From assembly GCA_025558075.1 (NCBI GenBank), contig JAHLKF010000002.1, forward strand, positions 372,001-436,000: a DNA stretch of 64,000 bases, read 5' to 3'. Under the pieces are notes generated by a model. It did not search any database. It worked only from the letters and a program-made list of their open reading frames with translations, and was not told the DNA's origin. Below are positions 23,469-33,101 of the stretch, piece after piece. Every line of letters begins with the position of its first letter. Positions within the stretch are counted from its first letter, which is position 1. Source of the DNA: Gaertneriomyces semiglobifer. Its lineage: Eukaryota > Chytridiomycota > Chytridiomycetes > Spizellomycetales > Spizellomycetaceae. Both the position numbers and the translations under genes were made by a program.

Positions 23469-24684
23469 TTACGGGCGCAATAAGCGCAGACTTTGTATGT
23501 AGCAGTCTGGTTGAATAGATGACGTCGCAAGCTTTTCGGATGAGGTAACACCTGACACAGACGTGGGAATGAGGACGTGATAGGCGTCACGTCAGCGGGC
23601 AGGAAATGTTGCTTACCGGTCATAACAAGTAAAGTTTTGAGACCACCATGCTGGCCGAAAGCGATGTCGGTATCCAGCCTATCGCCTACCATACAAGTAC
23701 GATCCTTATTGAGATGATATCTGAACGCGGAAATTAGCAAAGACCACTAATTGTGGAGGTCATGAAGCGAAGTACGAACTCACTTTTGGACAATCACATC
23801 GAGCATCGGCTGGTGCGGTTTTCCAAGCACAACGGGCTTGCGCTCTAAGGGTGCTGCCAAAGCTGCTAGTAGAGCTCCGGTTCCTGGATAAACAGACCCA
23901 CCAGCGGGGAATGTGAGGTCAGAGTTGGTGGCGAGGAAGTGAACTTTCTCATCGGAATGAAGGTACGTGAAGGCTTTTGCCAACTTCTTGTAGTTGATGT
24001 GGAGGTCGAAGCCAAAGAGAACCGCGCCAATCGTTGGATCATGCTTGATGGTTCCCATTTGGTTCATACCCTCCAGGTTGTCATCGTCTGCCTACGTACA
24101 AGAGTGACGCTTCAGTATAGATCTCAGATGTGCTTCAAGGGAATAACTAGCACACTCACTTCAGCACCGGTATAAGCAATACCCTCTGATTCCAGCTCTT
24201 CACGAATGCCGGCCATTCCACAAACGTAGACCTTCTTATCCTTGGGAAAGTTCAAGACATTGGATATGTAATACGCGGCCGCATATGATGAGCCGAAGAT
24301 CTCGTCCTAATGAATGCGTGCCTTTGAGCAGCTGAAATTTGCGACTGATTTGATATTAACAACTTACTACTGATGCATGGATGTCCAAGGACTGGAAGCG
24401 CTTCAAGTACGCTGATCTCGACTTGGTGCTGTTATTCGTTACAAACAAAATGCGTTTACCCTTACGGCAAACGGCGTTACTTCTCTACCCTCACACCAGG
24501 CTTTATGAGAGCAACACTGCCCAACCTTTTGTCGTAACAGATCAAGCACCTCATGGACACCATCAATTACATGATCACCACTCCATATGACTCCATCGCA
24601 ATCCAGCAAGAAAGTGTCTATAGAGTCAATGAAAGCCGTTATATCCTTCGTATTAGAGAGCTCCTTGGCAGTCTGTTGTGCCAT
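23469..24684 (-). CDS. PHO13: Phosphoglycolate/p-nitrophenyl phosphatase, HAD family (PHO13/PGP type)
   Basis: Enzymes of this HAD-IIA group dephosphorylate 2-phosphoglycolate and related side-products of glycolysis (metabolite repair). Six exons run from ATG 24684 (MAQQTAKELSNTKDIT) to TAA at 23469-23471. HAD motifs are intact: motif I FLLDCDGVIW with the nucleophile and acid Asp, motif II RILFVTNNSTK, the motif III Lys in VVLGKPHQPMLD, and motif IV MVGDRLDTDIAFGQHGG. The C2 cap lies between, with VYVCGMAGIREELESEGI. The last exon (GVTSSEKLATSSIQPDCYIQ) matches the family C-terminus, whereas reading through the intron would give an unrelated tail. The gene is convergent with the DRC10-like gene and divergent from RRP5. 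Confidence 0.92.
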
Positions 24685-24800
24685 GGCGAATCGGCTATGC
24701 ACAAAGTATCGAATGAAATGGCCTCTCTATCACACAATGCGATGCCCGGTAGTGTGGACAGACAGTGTTCGCAGCAATGGACGAAGTGCGAGATTTCAGC

Positions 24801-24896
24801 GCGATGTTTTTGGCGGTGTATTTAGTGAATTGGTCGCGTGTAACGCCACACACAGTTGTTGTAATAACACCCGAGCTGAGTCTCTGAAATTTTTTT
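24801..24896 (+). promoter_or_regulatory. PAC/RRPE-like elements upstream of RRP5
   Basis: GCGATG at 24801 resembles the core of the fungal PAC element (GCGATGAG), and TGAAATTTTTTT at 24885-24896 resembles the RRPE element (TGAAAAATTTT). In yeasts these two drive ribosome-biogenesis genes, the class to which RRP5 belongs. Both matches are partial, and the interval is shared with the divergent phosphatase gene. Confidence 0.35.
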
Positions 24897-24989
24897 GTTT
24901 TGTCAAAATGCTAGTCCTGTTCAGTTGGCGATTGACGACGGTTATAACACATTGAGACCGGCTAGCCAGGCTAGCAGCAGTAGATAATC

Positions 24990-27900
24990 ATGGTTGCTGC
25001 AAAGGCTGCCGCTGCGGGTAAGCATAAGGCTGCCCCGGCAAAGAAGCCGGGTGTAAAAAGTGAGCCGAAACAGCAAAAGACCGAGAAGAGCGAACCGGTA
25101 CGAAAACCGGCAACAACAAATGAAGCCCAGCCAATGTTGACTGAAGAATACTTCCCTCGTGGTGGAGCATCAGCTTTGACGCCACTTGAGTATCGTCAGG
25201 TTACAGATCAGGCAAAGAAGGATATTCTGTTCGAGCAAACGACACCAGCAACCGAAGAGCGACCCGTAAAGTCCAAAAGAAAGAGGCGGAGGGCGGAAGA
25301 TGATGCAAGCCCTAAGGAGCAAGATGGAACGAACAAGAAGAGGAAGGAAGAGACATCCATTGCTGAGCAGATATCTTTCAAGCGCCTCACTGTTGGCATG
25401 TCCGTTCTAGGATGTATCAAAGAGATCAACGACCTGGATATGGTGATTGCCTTACCACATCAACTTAATGGATACGTCTCCATAACCGATATATCTGATG
25501 TGATAAGCGCTCAGGTGGAGAAAGCGGCTGCTGACGATGATAGCGATGCAGCAAGTAACGATGATGATGAGGATACATCTATACCAGACTTGAACGACTT
25601 CTTTTCTATCGGCCAAGTCGTGACCTGTGCTATTAGCGCATTAGAAGATACAACAGGATCAACTGAAGATTCTGAAAAAGGACGCAGGCGTGTAGTCTTA
25701 TCTCTGAAACCTCAGCAGGTTAATGCAGGACTATCGGCGGATGACCTGGTTGAGGGATCGTTGTTGCCCGTAACCGTAGCCAGTGAGGAAGACCATGGGT
25801 ATATTCTTTCCACTGGCATTGAGGGTGTGTCCGGATTTTTACTCAAGAAGAATGCATTGAAGTACATTGCAGAAAGGAATAATGGTCGCCCCTTAAAGGA
25901 AGGACAATGGCTGCAATGTGCGGTTGTGAAACTTGACGAGGCCCGCAAGACGGCAACATATACTCTGGACCCGGAACACATCGCGAAAGCTGTCATCCCT
26001 AACTCGCAGACCATTGGATTTGGCAATTTGAAGGCAGGCGCCTTGGTGAACGCAAAAGTCAAAAAGATTTTGGAGAACGGAATACAACTCGGGTTCCTTG
26101 GAGTACTGGAAGGTACCGTGGATATCTTCCATGTCGGTATTGCCGTGAAAGACGTGGAAGCAGACCTCAAGGAGCACTTCACGGTTGGGCAGAAGCTACA
26201 AGCCAGAGTCGTGTCTGTAAATGCGACGCGGAAGAAGATTATTTTGAGTTTGTTACCACATTTGTTGGAAGCTAAACCGTTCACTTTCCCTGCTACGACT
26301 GACGTGGATGTTGGTACAATTGTCGATGATTTCATTGTTGCACGCGTGGATTCCGGTACAGGTCTTTATCTTGAACACCAAGTGTATGGGTACGGCTATG
26401 TGCACGTTTCACGATTGACGGATGGGAAGATCGACAAGATTGAGAAAAAGTTTAAAGTTGGTAGCAAACAAAAGGGACGAGTGCTCTCATTTGACTACTG
26501 CGACGGCCTTCTGCAGGTGACTTTCCAGCCTAGCATATTGGCGCAACAATTTATTCGTCACGACGATATCAAACCTGGCATGAAAGTTTCCGGTCAGATT
26601 GTTAAAGTCGATAGCTACGGTGTCCTTGTTACGTTAACGTCAACCATTAAGGCACTTTGCCCGAGCACGCACTTAGCGGACGTCAAATTGACGAACCCGG
26701 AAAAGAAGTTTAAAGTTGGCGGTACTCTGAAAGCGCAGGTTCTCTCTGTGGACCCCAAGAACAAGCGTGTAGTGTTGACGAGCAAGAAATCCCTTGTGAA
26801 TTCTGAGCTTCCTCGTATAATATCGTACGCAGACGCACAGGTTGGACAAGTTTCTCACGGTGTCATCACTGCAGTGAAAGATTTTGGATGTCTTGTCACT
26901 TTCTACGGGAACGTGAAAGCACTTGCTCCGTTAGCAGAACTGACCGAAAGCTTCGTTCAACATCCGTCCGACCTCTTTTCCATTGGGCAAGTTATCAAGT
27001 GCCGGGTGATCAGCGTCGACCCTGCTGAAGAGAAGATGCGGGTGAGCTTCAAGACTCGTGGGCTTGAGGGCGCTGGATCCGTCGAGTCGGTGCAGATTGG
27101 TGAATTGGTGGAAGGTCGTGTCATCAGTGTCGTCGCAGACAAGGTATTGGTGGAGCTGAAACCTAGTCTCGTGCGCGGATTTCTCGAGAAGGTGCATATT
27201 AGTGACCACCCAAGCGTCGCTGAAACTTTGTTTAGCAGCTTGAAGGAGGGACTTGAGCTGAAGAACATGGTTGTGATAGAAAAGGACATGCGACGTAATC
27301 ATGTGAAGGTTTCTCTGAAGGGCATATTGGTAGAGGAGGCCAAGTCAACGGAAGGACCCCGGACATTCGCTGACTTCAAGACAGGGATGGTCTTCCCTGG
27401 TTTCGTACGTAACGTTCGGGAGAAGAATTGTTACATTGGAGGTATTGGTGACTTTACTGCAGTTGCTCACATTCAAAACATTTCCGACCGGTACGTTACC
27501 AATATTGAGGATTTCATCAAGGCCGGGCAGAGCGTAGTGGCCTGCGTAACTGGTCTTAACAACGAGCGCCGCTGGCTTGAAGTCAGTCTGAAACATTCAG
27601 ACTGCGTGACACCCGAGACCGCTAAGCGCTACGAGACAGTGCTGCTTCAGTCCCTATTCCGCGATCAGGATTTGATCCAAGCCTGGAAACTCGGCAAGAG
27701 GAAGGCTTCTCTGAAAGGCCTTGCTGACCGAATCCACATTGGAGCAGTTGTAAATGGTACCGTAAAGAGCATCATGCCGTACGGAGCCATCGTGGATCTT
27801 TCAGAGGGTGTCTCCGGGCTCATTACCACCACGGAATCCGCCCAGCTGAAAGTTGGCGATAAAGTTACTGGTCGAGTTGTGGATGTGAATGCCGGGAAGC

Positions 27901-30900
27901 AAATCGTGGACATGCTTCTCCTCAGCAATGGATCCAAAAAGACCGAGAATACAAACGTGGAGCTCATCATAAAGGTCACCAACGCGCAAAAACAAGGGAC
28001 GGAAGTTGAAGGCGTTGTTCAACTTGTCAAGGAAGACTACGCTATCCTTACATTACCAAAGTATCAGGATGCTGTAGCCTACGCCTTCGCCAAAAATTTC
28101 AACTCTGCTGTCAGTGCTTTCACGAAGTACCGTGTCGGTCAGAAAGTCAGGGCGATAATTACGGATATTCCCACTGTGGAGACCAAAAAATCGTCTTGCT
28201 ACGCTCATCAACGTATAGTAGTAGTTCCTAAGGCGCCGACTGTCAAGCAAGAAAACTTGACCGTTCAACAAGATATCAAGGACCCAGTGGATCCCAAGTT
28301 CAAGAAACTATCAGATTACACTCCCGGTGCCATGGTTCGGGGGACAATCATTTCAATCAATGATGACCAGATCAACGTCAGACTTGGCGCTAACTTGATG
28401 GGACGGGTACATATCACGCAGGTCGCAGACAAGTTTGAAGAGCTCTCTGACCCCCGCCATCCGCTTGACAAATTTCAAAAGTCGAAGGGATCCATGACTT
28501 TCAAAGTCTGGGGCTTCCACGACGCAAAGACACACAAGTTTTTGCCTTTCAGTCATCGTAAACCTACAACGCAAACGATGGTGGAGCTTACTCTGCGGCC
28601 GTCGGAAATGACACTTCCTGACAATGCGCTGACCACGTCTGACAAGGAACCTACATCATTGGAAAACATCGAAGTGGGTTCAGAGCATCTAGGCTTCATT
28701 CACAGTGTTGTGGAGGATGCCATTTGGGTTCATGTAGCCCCTGGCCTCCTTGGCCGTGCTCACCTCCTGGAGGCCTCCAATGATATCAAGGTTTTGCGTC
28801 AACCACTCAAGCACCTCACGCCCGGATTGGCAGTACGCTGCTGGGTATCTGACAAGAACACAGATAAAGGCTTGCTTAACCTGACGATGAAGGATCGGGA
28901 ATCGCGTATTGATTGGAATACTGCAAAGCAAGGACAGCGTACTCTCGGTCGTATCCAGAGAGTCCAGCCAGACAAGGGTATTCTTGTCCAGGTCGCACCC
29001 AAGCTTTCCGGTTTTGTCCACCTAACGGATGTCAGCGACAAGTACATCAAGAATCCTACGTCAGGCTTCCGCCCGGATCAGATTGTGGAATGCTGCATCA
29101 TCAGCGTCAACAAAGAAAAGAATCAATTGGATCTGTCATTGCGCCAGTCCAGAGTTAACCCAACTGAAACGGAAGAAACCACGGCAAACCCCGAAATTCA
29201 GGGCTTCGCTGACATCAAGCCGGACAGCGTAGTTAGCGGTTACATCAAGAACGTCTCTGACAACGGTTGCTTTGTGGCGCTGAATCGCTCTCTTAATGCA
29301 CGGGTAAAGATTGCTGAGCTTTCTGATGCGTTCATCAAGGAGTGGAAAGAAGCGTTCAAGCTCGGCCAACTAGTAACTGGCCGGATCCTTAGTGTCAATG
29401 CCAATCGTAATCAGATTGAGATGTCGTTGAAGCAAAGCGTCGTCGACCCCTCTCCTGAAGATGCACAACGCATTACCTGGGACACACTCGAAGCGGGTCA
29501 GAAGGTAAAAGGATCAGTCAAGCGGGTTGCTGAGTTTGGTGTATTTGTTCAGTTGGCGAACAGCAGCATCACTGGTCTTTGCCACAAAAGCGAATTATCT
29601 GATAAACCCGTTAACATGATTGAGAAGCTGTATGCTGTTGGAGATGCAGTGAAGGCAGTTGTGCTTCGGGTGAAAAAGGATGAGAAAAAACTGTCCTTAG
29701 GATTGAAAGCATCCTATTTCGACGAAGCGGACCTGATCGAAGATGAGGAAGCTAGTGAGGACAGCATGGATTTGGATGCGGATCAGGCGCAAAATGGTGC
29801 CCAAGGAGATGGCATGGAAGTAGACAGTGATGTGGAAGGTTCAGAAGACGGGTCGGAAGCCGAGGATGGTGAAGATTACGTAGATGAAGATGGCGACGTG
29901 ATGGAAGTCGATGGCGACAGAGATAGCGACGCTGTGAGCGAAAGCGACATGGAGGATGCCGAAGCTGAAGACTTTGACACCGCAGACCATCTTGACATTG
30001 GCGGCTTCAAATGGGATGGTGCAGAGGATGATTTGGAGGAAGAAGGTTCTGAAAGCGAAGGCTCTGACGAGGAGGAAACCGAGGCAGATGGCAAATCTAA
30101 GAAGAAGTCTCGGCGTGCGAAACAACGGGCAAAGAGAGAAGAAGAAGAGCGCATCGCTCAGAAAGAACAGGAGTTGCTCGAGGGCGACAAGCCGCCAGAA
30201 GTCGCCGAGGACTTTGAGCGGTTACTGCTTGGGTCCCCTAACAGCTCATTCTTGTGGATCAAGTTTATGGCGTTCCAGCTTCAAATGGCAGAGGTTGAGA
30301 AGGCGCGACAGGTTGCTGAACGAGCCATATCAACCATCAACTACCGCGAGGAACAAGAGAAAATGAACTTGTGGGTTGCGTACATGAACTTGGAAAACAC
30401 ATATGGAACACAAGAGTCTCTACTGAAAGTGTTTGAGCGTGCAATCGCCATGAATAATCCGAAAGCCACCTACTTCCACTTAGTACGCATCTTCGAGCGC
30501 ACGGAGAAGTGGGATCAAGCCGAACAATTGTACCAGGTTATGACGAAGCGATTCAAGGAATCTTCAAAAGTATGGACAAACTTCGGCTTGTTCTGTTTGA
30601 GACGAGGAAAGGTGGATGATGCCCGCAAGCTGCTGCAGAGAAGTTTACAGAGCCTTGCCAAGCGGAAACACGTGAAGACCATTTGCAAGTTTGCGCAGAT
30701 GGAATTTAAGTACGGTGAGCCTGAGCGAGGACGGACCATCTTTGAGGGCATTATGAGCAATTACCCGAAGCGCGTGGACTTGTGGTCCATATATTTGGAT
30801 ATGGAAATCAAATGCGGGGACGCAGCCATCACCAGGTTGGTATTCTCTTCGTTTGTTTATCCATCATACATTATACTGACCTATCCATCACCAATGTACA

Positions 30901-31064
30901 GACGTCTGTTTGAACGCGTCATTAGGCTCAAGTTCTCCTCAAAGAAAATGAAATTCTTCTTCAAGAAATACCTGGACTTTGAGAAGAAGCATGGTACTGA
31001 CGCCACCGTTGAGCATGTGAAGGCACAGGCTATCGCATACGTCGAGCGCATTCAGAATGAATGA
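24990..31064 (+). CDS. RRP5: rRNA biogenesis protein RRP5 (PDCD11), multi-S1 plus HAT repeats
   Basis: RRP5 is a nucleolar factor required for both 40S and 60S assembly: S1 repeats bind pre-rRNA and the C-terminal TPR/HAT module joins the early cleavage machinery. One long exon is followed by a 66-nt intron (30836-30901, GTTGGT to ACAG) that is in frame, so naive translation adds 22 residues. The spliced product is 2,002 residues. After a Lys-rich N-terminus, about a dozen S1 domains run from about 130 to 1570; typical openings are GTVKSIMPYGAIVDLSEGVS, GRIQRVQPDKGILVQVAP and GSVKRVAEFGVFVQL. Residues about 1578-1710 are a strongly acidic Asp/Glu/Ser tract. The last 270 residues are HAT repeats (SSFLWIKFMAFQLQ, WVAYMNLENTYG, WSIYLDMEIKCGD, FFFKKYLDFEKKHG). 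Confidence 0.97.
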   Translation: MVAAKAAAAGKHKAAPAKKPGVKSEPKQQKTEKSEPVRKPATTNEAQPMLTEEYFPRGGASALTPLEYRQVTDQAKKDILFEQTTPATEERPVKSKRKRRRAEDDASPKEQDGTNKKRKEETSIAEQISFKRLTVGMSVLGCIKEINDLDMVIALPHQLNGYVSITDISDVISAQVEKAAADDDSDAASNDDDEDTSIPDLNDFFSIGQVVTCAISALEDTTGSTEDSEKGRRRVVLSLKPQQVNAGLSADDLVEGSLLPVTVASEEDHGYILSTGIEGVSGFLLKKNALKYIAERNNGRPLKEGQWLQCAVVKLDEARKTATYTLDPEHIAKAVIPNSQTIGFGNLKAGALVNAKVKKILENGIQLGFLGVLEGTVDIFHVGIAVKDVEADLKEHFTVGQKLQARVVSVNATRKKIILSLLPHLLEAKPFTFPATTDVDVGTIVDDFIVARVDSGTGLYLEHQVYGYGYVHVSRLTDGKIDKIEKKFKVGSKQKGRVLSFDYCDGLLQVTFQPSILAQQFIRHDDIKPGMKVSGQIVKVDSYGVLVTLTSTIKALCPSTHLADVKLTNPEKKFKVGGTLKAQVLSVDPKNKRVVLTSKKSLVNSELPRIISYADAQVGQVSHGVITAVKDFGCLVTFYGNVKALAPLAELTESFVQHPSDLFSIGQVIKCRVISVDPAEEKMRVSFKTRGLEGAGSVESVQIGELVEGRVISVVADKVLVELKPSLVRGFLEKVHISDHPSVAETLFSSLKEGLELKNMVVIEKDMRRNHVKVSLKGILVEEAKSTEGPRTFADFKTGMVFPGFVRNVREKNCYIGGIGDFTAVAHIQNISDRYVTNIEDFIKAGQSVVACVTGLNNERRWLEVSLKHSDCVTPETAKRYETVLLQSLFRDQDLIQAWKLGKRKASLKGLADRIHIGAVVNGTVKSIMPYGAIVDLSEGVSGLITTTESAQLKVGDKVTGRVVDVNAGKQIVDMLLLSNGSKKTENTNVELIIKVTNAQKQGTEVEGVVQLVKEDYAILTLPKYQDAVAYAFAKNFNSAVSAFTKYRVGQKVRAIITDIPTVETKKSSCYAHQRIVVVPKAPTVKQENLTVQQDIKDPVDPKFKKLSDYTPGAMVRGTIISINDDQINVRLGANLMGRVHITQVADKFEELSDPRHPLDKFQKSKGSMTFKVWGFHDAKTHKFLPFSHRKPTTQTMVELTLRPSEMTLPDNALTTSDKEPTSLENIEVGSEHLGFIHSVVEDAIWVHVAPGLLGRAHLLEASNDIKVLRQPLKHLTPGLAVRCWVSDKNTDKGLLNLTMKDRESRIDWNTAKQGQRTLGRIQRVQPDKGILVQVAPKLSGFVHLTDVSDKYIKNPTSGFRPDQIVECCIISVNKEKNQLDLSLRQSRVNPTETEETTANPEIQGFADIKPDSVVSGYIKNVSDNGCFVALNRSLNARVKIAELSDAFIKEWKEAFKLGQLVTGRILSVNANRNQIEMSLKQSVVDPSPEDAQRITWDTLEAGQKVKGSVKRVAEFGVFVQLANSSITGLCHKSELSDKPVNMIEKLYAVGDAVKAVVLRVKKDEKKLSLGLKASYFDEADLIEDEEASEDSMDLDADQAQNGAQGDGMEVDSDVEGSEDGSEAEDGEDYVDEDGDVMEVDGDRDSDAVSESDMEDAEAEDFDTADHLDIGGFKWDGAEDDLEEEGSESEGSDEEETEADGKSKKKSRRAKQRAKREEEERIAQKEQELLEGDKPPEVAEDFERLLLGSPNSSFLWIKFMAFQLQMAEVEKARQVAERAISTINYREEQEKMNLWVAYMNLENTYGTQESLLKVFERAIAMNNPKATYFHLVRIFERTEKWDQAEQLYQVMTKRFKESSKVWTNFGLFCLRRGKVDDARKLLQRSLQSLAKRKHVKTICKFAQMEFKYGEPERGRTIFEGIMSNYPKRVDLWSIYLDMEIKCGDAAITRLVFSSFVYPSYIILTYPSPMYRRLFERVIRLKFSSKKMKFFFKKYLDFEKKHGTDATVEHVKAQAIAYVERIQNE

Positions 31065-31321
31065 ATGGAAACGCAGGAGCTCATTATATAGAAGCAGCAG
31101 TTGTACATATTTATTAAGATATCGCTATTTGTCTACACGAACTATGTACTTTGTCCGGCCATTGTGCTTATACGCCGAGAGGTCACCCAGTCAATGAGAT
31201 CCACACCTCGACAATTTTCAGTTGCAAGTCACGATCTCGTCCACTTGGGAACAGGGTCTTAACTTTTGGGACCTTGTAGGTTGAAGTTGAACTTCACGTG
31301 CCCATTCCTAGATTTCGCAGC

Positions 31322-32715
31322 TTACCACCAATTTGCTTTCTTCGCATTCTCCTTGACATTCTCTTGGAAATGTTGGAGTACCTCACATTTAACAACATTG
31401 CAGAGTGGCTTGTATGCAAGCCTGTTCAAATCCGGGTAAAACACAAGGCCGGAGGCGTGTTCGACAGCTATGCGTTATTTAGTGAGGATGCCCCCGACGA
31501 ACGCGCACTTATAGCGCTTACTCACCGTCCAGAGGCATTGTAAACTTTTCTAGAGGTTCGTCATTTATGGCTGCGTTAGGTAGAACAAACGCTTGAAGGG
31601 CGTACTCCTTTCCTTTCACGCCAAGTATAACTATAGTGAGCTGAGCTTAAGCATCACGTCATATGCACATTGCCAATGCCCATTTTCACCTTTATAGAAA
31701 TGTGTCGGGACGGCTGTATTCGGTGGGTCACCAATCACCTCGTATTTCACATAGAATTTCCCATCGGCCTCTTGCTTCGGAAGGTACAATGGGCCAGTAA
31801 TCACGTGTACATCATCAAAATGCTTTGTGAGCGACCGCGTGAAGTTCTCAAGGTAGAACCAGTAGTTTCTGTTAAAGCCTTTGCCGACTTGGGGGCTGAT
31901 ATTCGTAACTGTTGCAATGTGCTTGGAATTAGATGGGAGGTTGGAAAAGTCCTTCGCTGCCATTGGTACTCACGAAGGAAAGTCTCGTCCATTGCCTCCT
32001 GGGACTCGCGCACATCGGCTGCAGGAGCCAGGTGCCCCCGGTCATATCCTGAACGCACGTAATCTTTCAGTTTCGCGCGGAATAACCGGGGTATAGCAAC
32101 GTCTTCTTTGAATGTGGAGTGGCTCCGCTCCGGCTTGTTCGCATCAGATCCATCATCCGGACCGTCATTACCCACCGATTCTGCTGTAAGATGCTCGGCC
32201 ACCTACGTTGCGATGCGGATAAGGCAAAGGTCAGTCTATCAGAGCGTATAATGGATCCTACCCAGTTGGGGTTCCGAAGAGACCTATTATACGAGCCAAC
32301 TAAACCCAAGCGTCATTACTACGGTTGAGAAAAGCAGAAAGCAACTATTTTTTTACCGTACGCTTGCCTATAAAGTATATCTGATACGGGGCCTAGCATT
32401 TGCTCTTAGATCCAGCGATATTCATACAACAAAGAGTACACTGCCGCTGGTAAGCATACCGGGGAAACCGAACTTCATAATGTCCTTGGTTCTGCCGTTC
32501 GGAACATTGGGAGAGGTTTCGGGCTTTGCAGGCTTAGGCGAAATTGGGACTGCTGGCCGAGCTTCAGTCCGACCAGGGGCTGTGGGCGCCGATTGAGCGA
32601 CGGCTGGTTCCTGGGCCGATGCGTGTTTCCACTTGAGTACGGCGACAGCCGTAAGGCCACCTGCCACCGCACCGGCTCCAAATAACAGCGCTGGTCTCGT
32701 GTACGTCGACGCCAT
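31322..32715 (-). CDS. NUC1: Mitochondrial DNA/RNA non-specific endonuclease (EndoG/NUC1)
   Basis: EndoG/Nuc1 is a mitochondrial intermembrane-space nuclease of the beta-beta-alpha metal type, acting in mitochondrial nucleic-acid turnover and in cell death. Seven exons sum to exactly 343 codons (342 residues). A hydrophobic N-terminal anchor (ALLFGAGAVAGGLTAVAVL) follows a short basic start. A 36-nt exon (32357-32392) supplies PVSDILYRQAY between KFGFPG and VGSYNRSLRNPNWV, and restores the family pattern. The catalytic motif SGYDRGHLAPAAD contains the His general base, and the metal Asn is in SPQVGKGFNRNYW. The last exons (VILGVKGKEYALQAFVLPNA, ASGLVFYPDL) match the family end. A region of open frame on the opposite strand at 31298-31543 is only its shadow. 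An AACCCTAA octamer lies 124 bp upstream. Confidence 0.95.
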
Positions 32716-32838
32716 CTTCCTTCCTTTTGAACCTTTCGCAAACAAAAATGCCAGAACGCGCCTTGACCTGCCGGGGGCTGGCATATTCATTTCGAGTCAC
32801 GTGCATATTACACGTGATTTGCCGTTACATGTGATTTG

Positions 32839-32846
32839 AACCCTAA
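32839..32846. promoter_or_regulatory. AACCCTAA motif in the EndoG / FAR1-like divergent promoter
   Basis: Exact octamer (extended to AACCCTAACC) 124 bp upstream of the EndoG ATG and 256 bp upstream of the FAR1-like start. Confidence 0.4.
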
Positions 32847-33101
32847 CCTCGTTGTAAAAGCAGACGCAGAGTGACGAGGGGTCATTTTATCACGAGGCGG
32901 GTCCCTTTACAGAAAACTTTAGGAACTCCACGAAGACTATACAAGGCGCCGGCGACGAGCGTACGTTACCGATGAAACCGTTGTAGAGGCTCAGCGAGTA
33001 CGACCAGGCAAGAGAGGAGAGCAGAAGGCAGACTGTGTGTAAAATCTGGTGAACAAGCGTGGTCGGTGCGTCGGTGAAGTGAGCCAGGACCAAGTGGGAA
33101 A

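Noticed and set aside
31420..31432. B-box-like GTTCAAATCC
   Set aside because: It lies inside EndoG coding sequence and no A-box or cloverleaf is present.
31298..31543. Plus-strand 81-codon open frame
   Set aside because: It is the shadow of the last two EndoG exons on the minus strand, whose translation matches the family.
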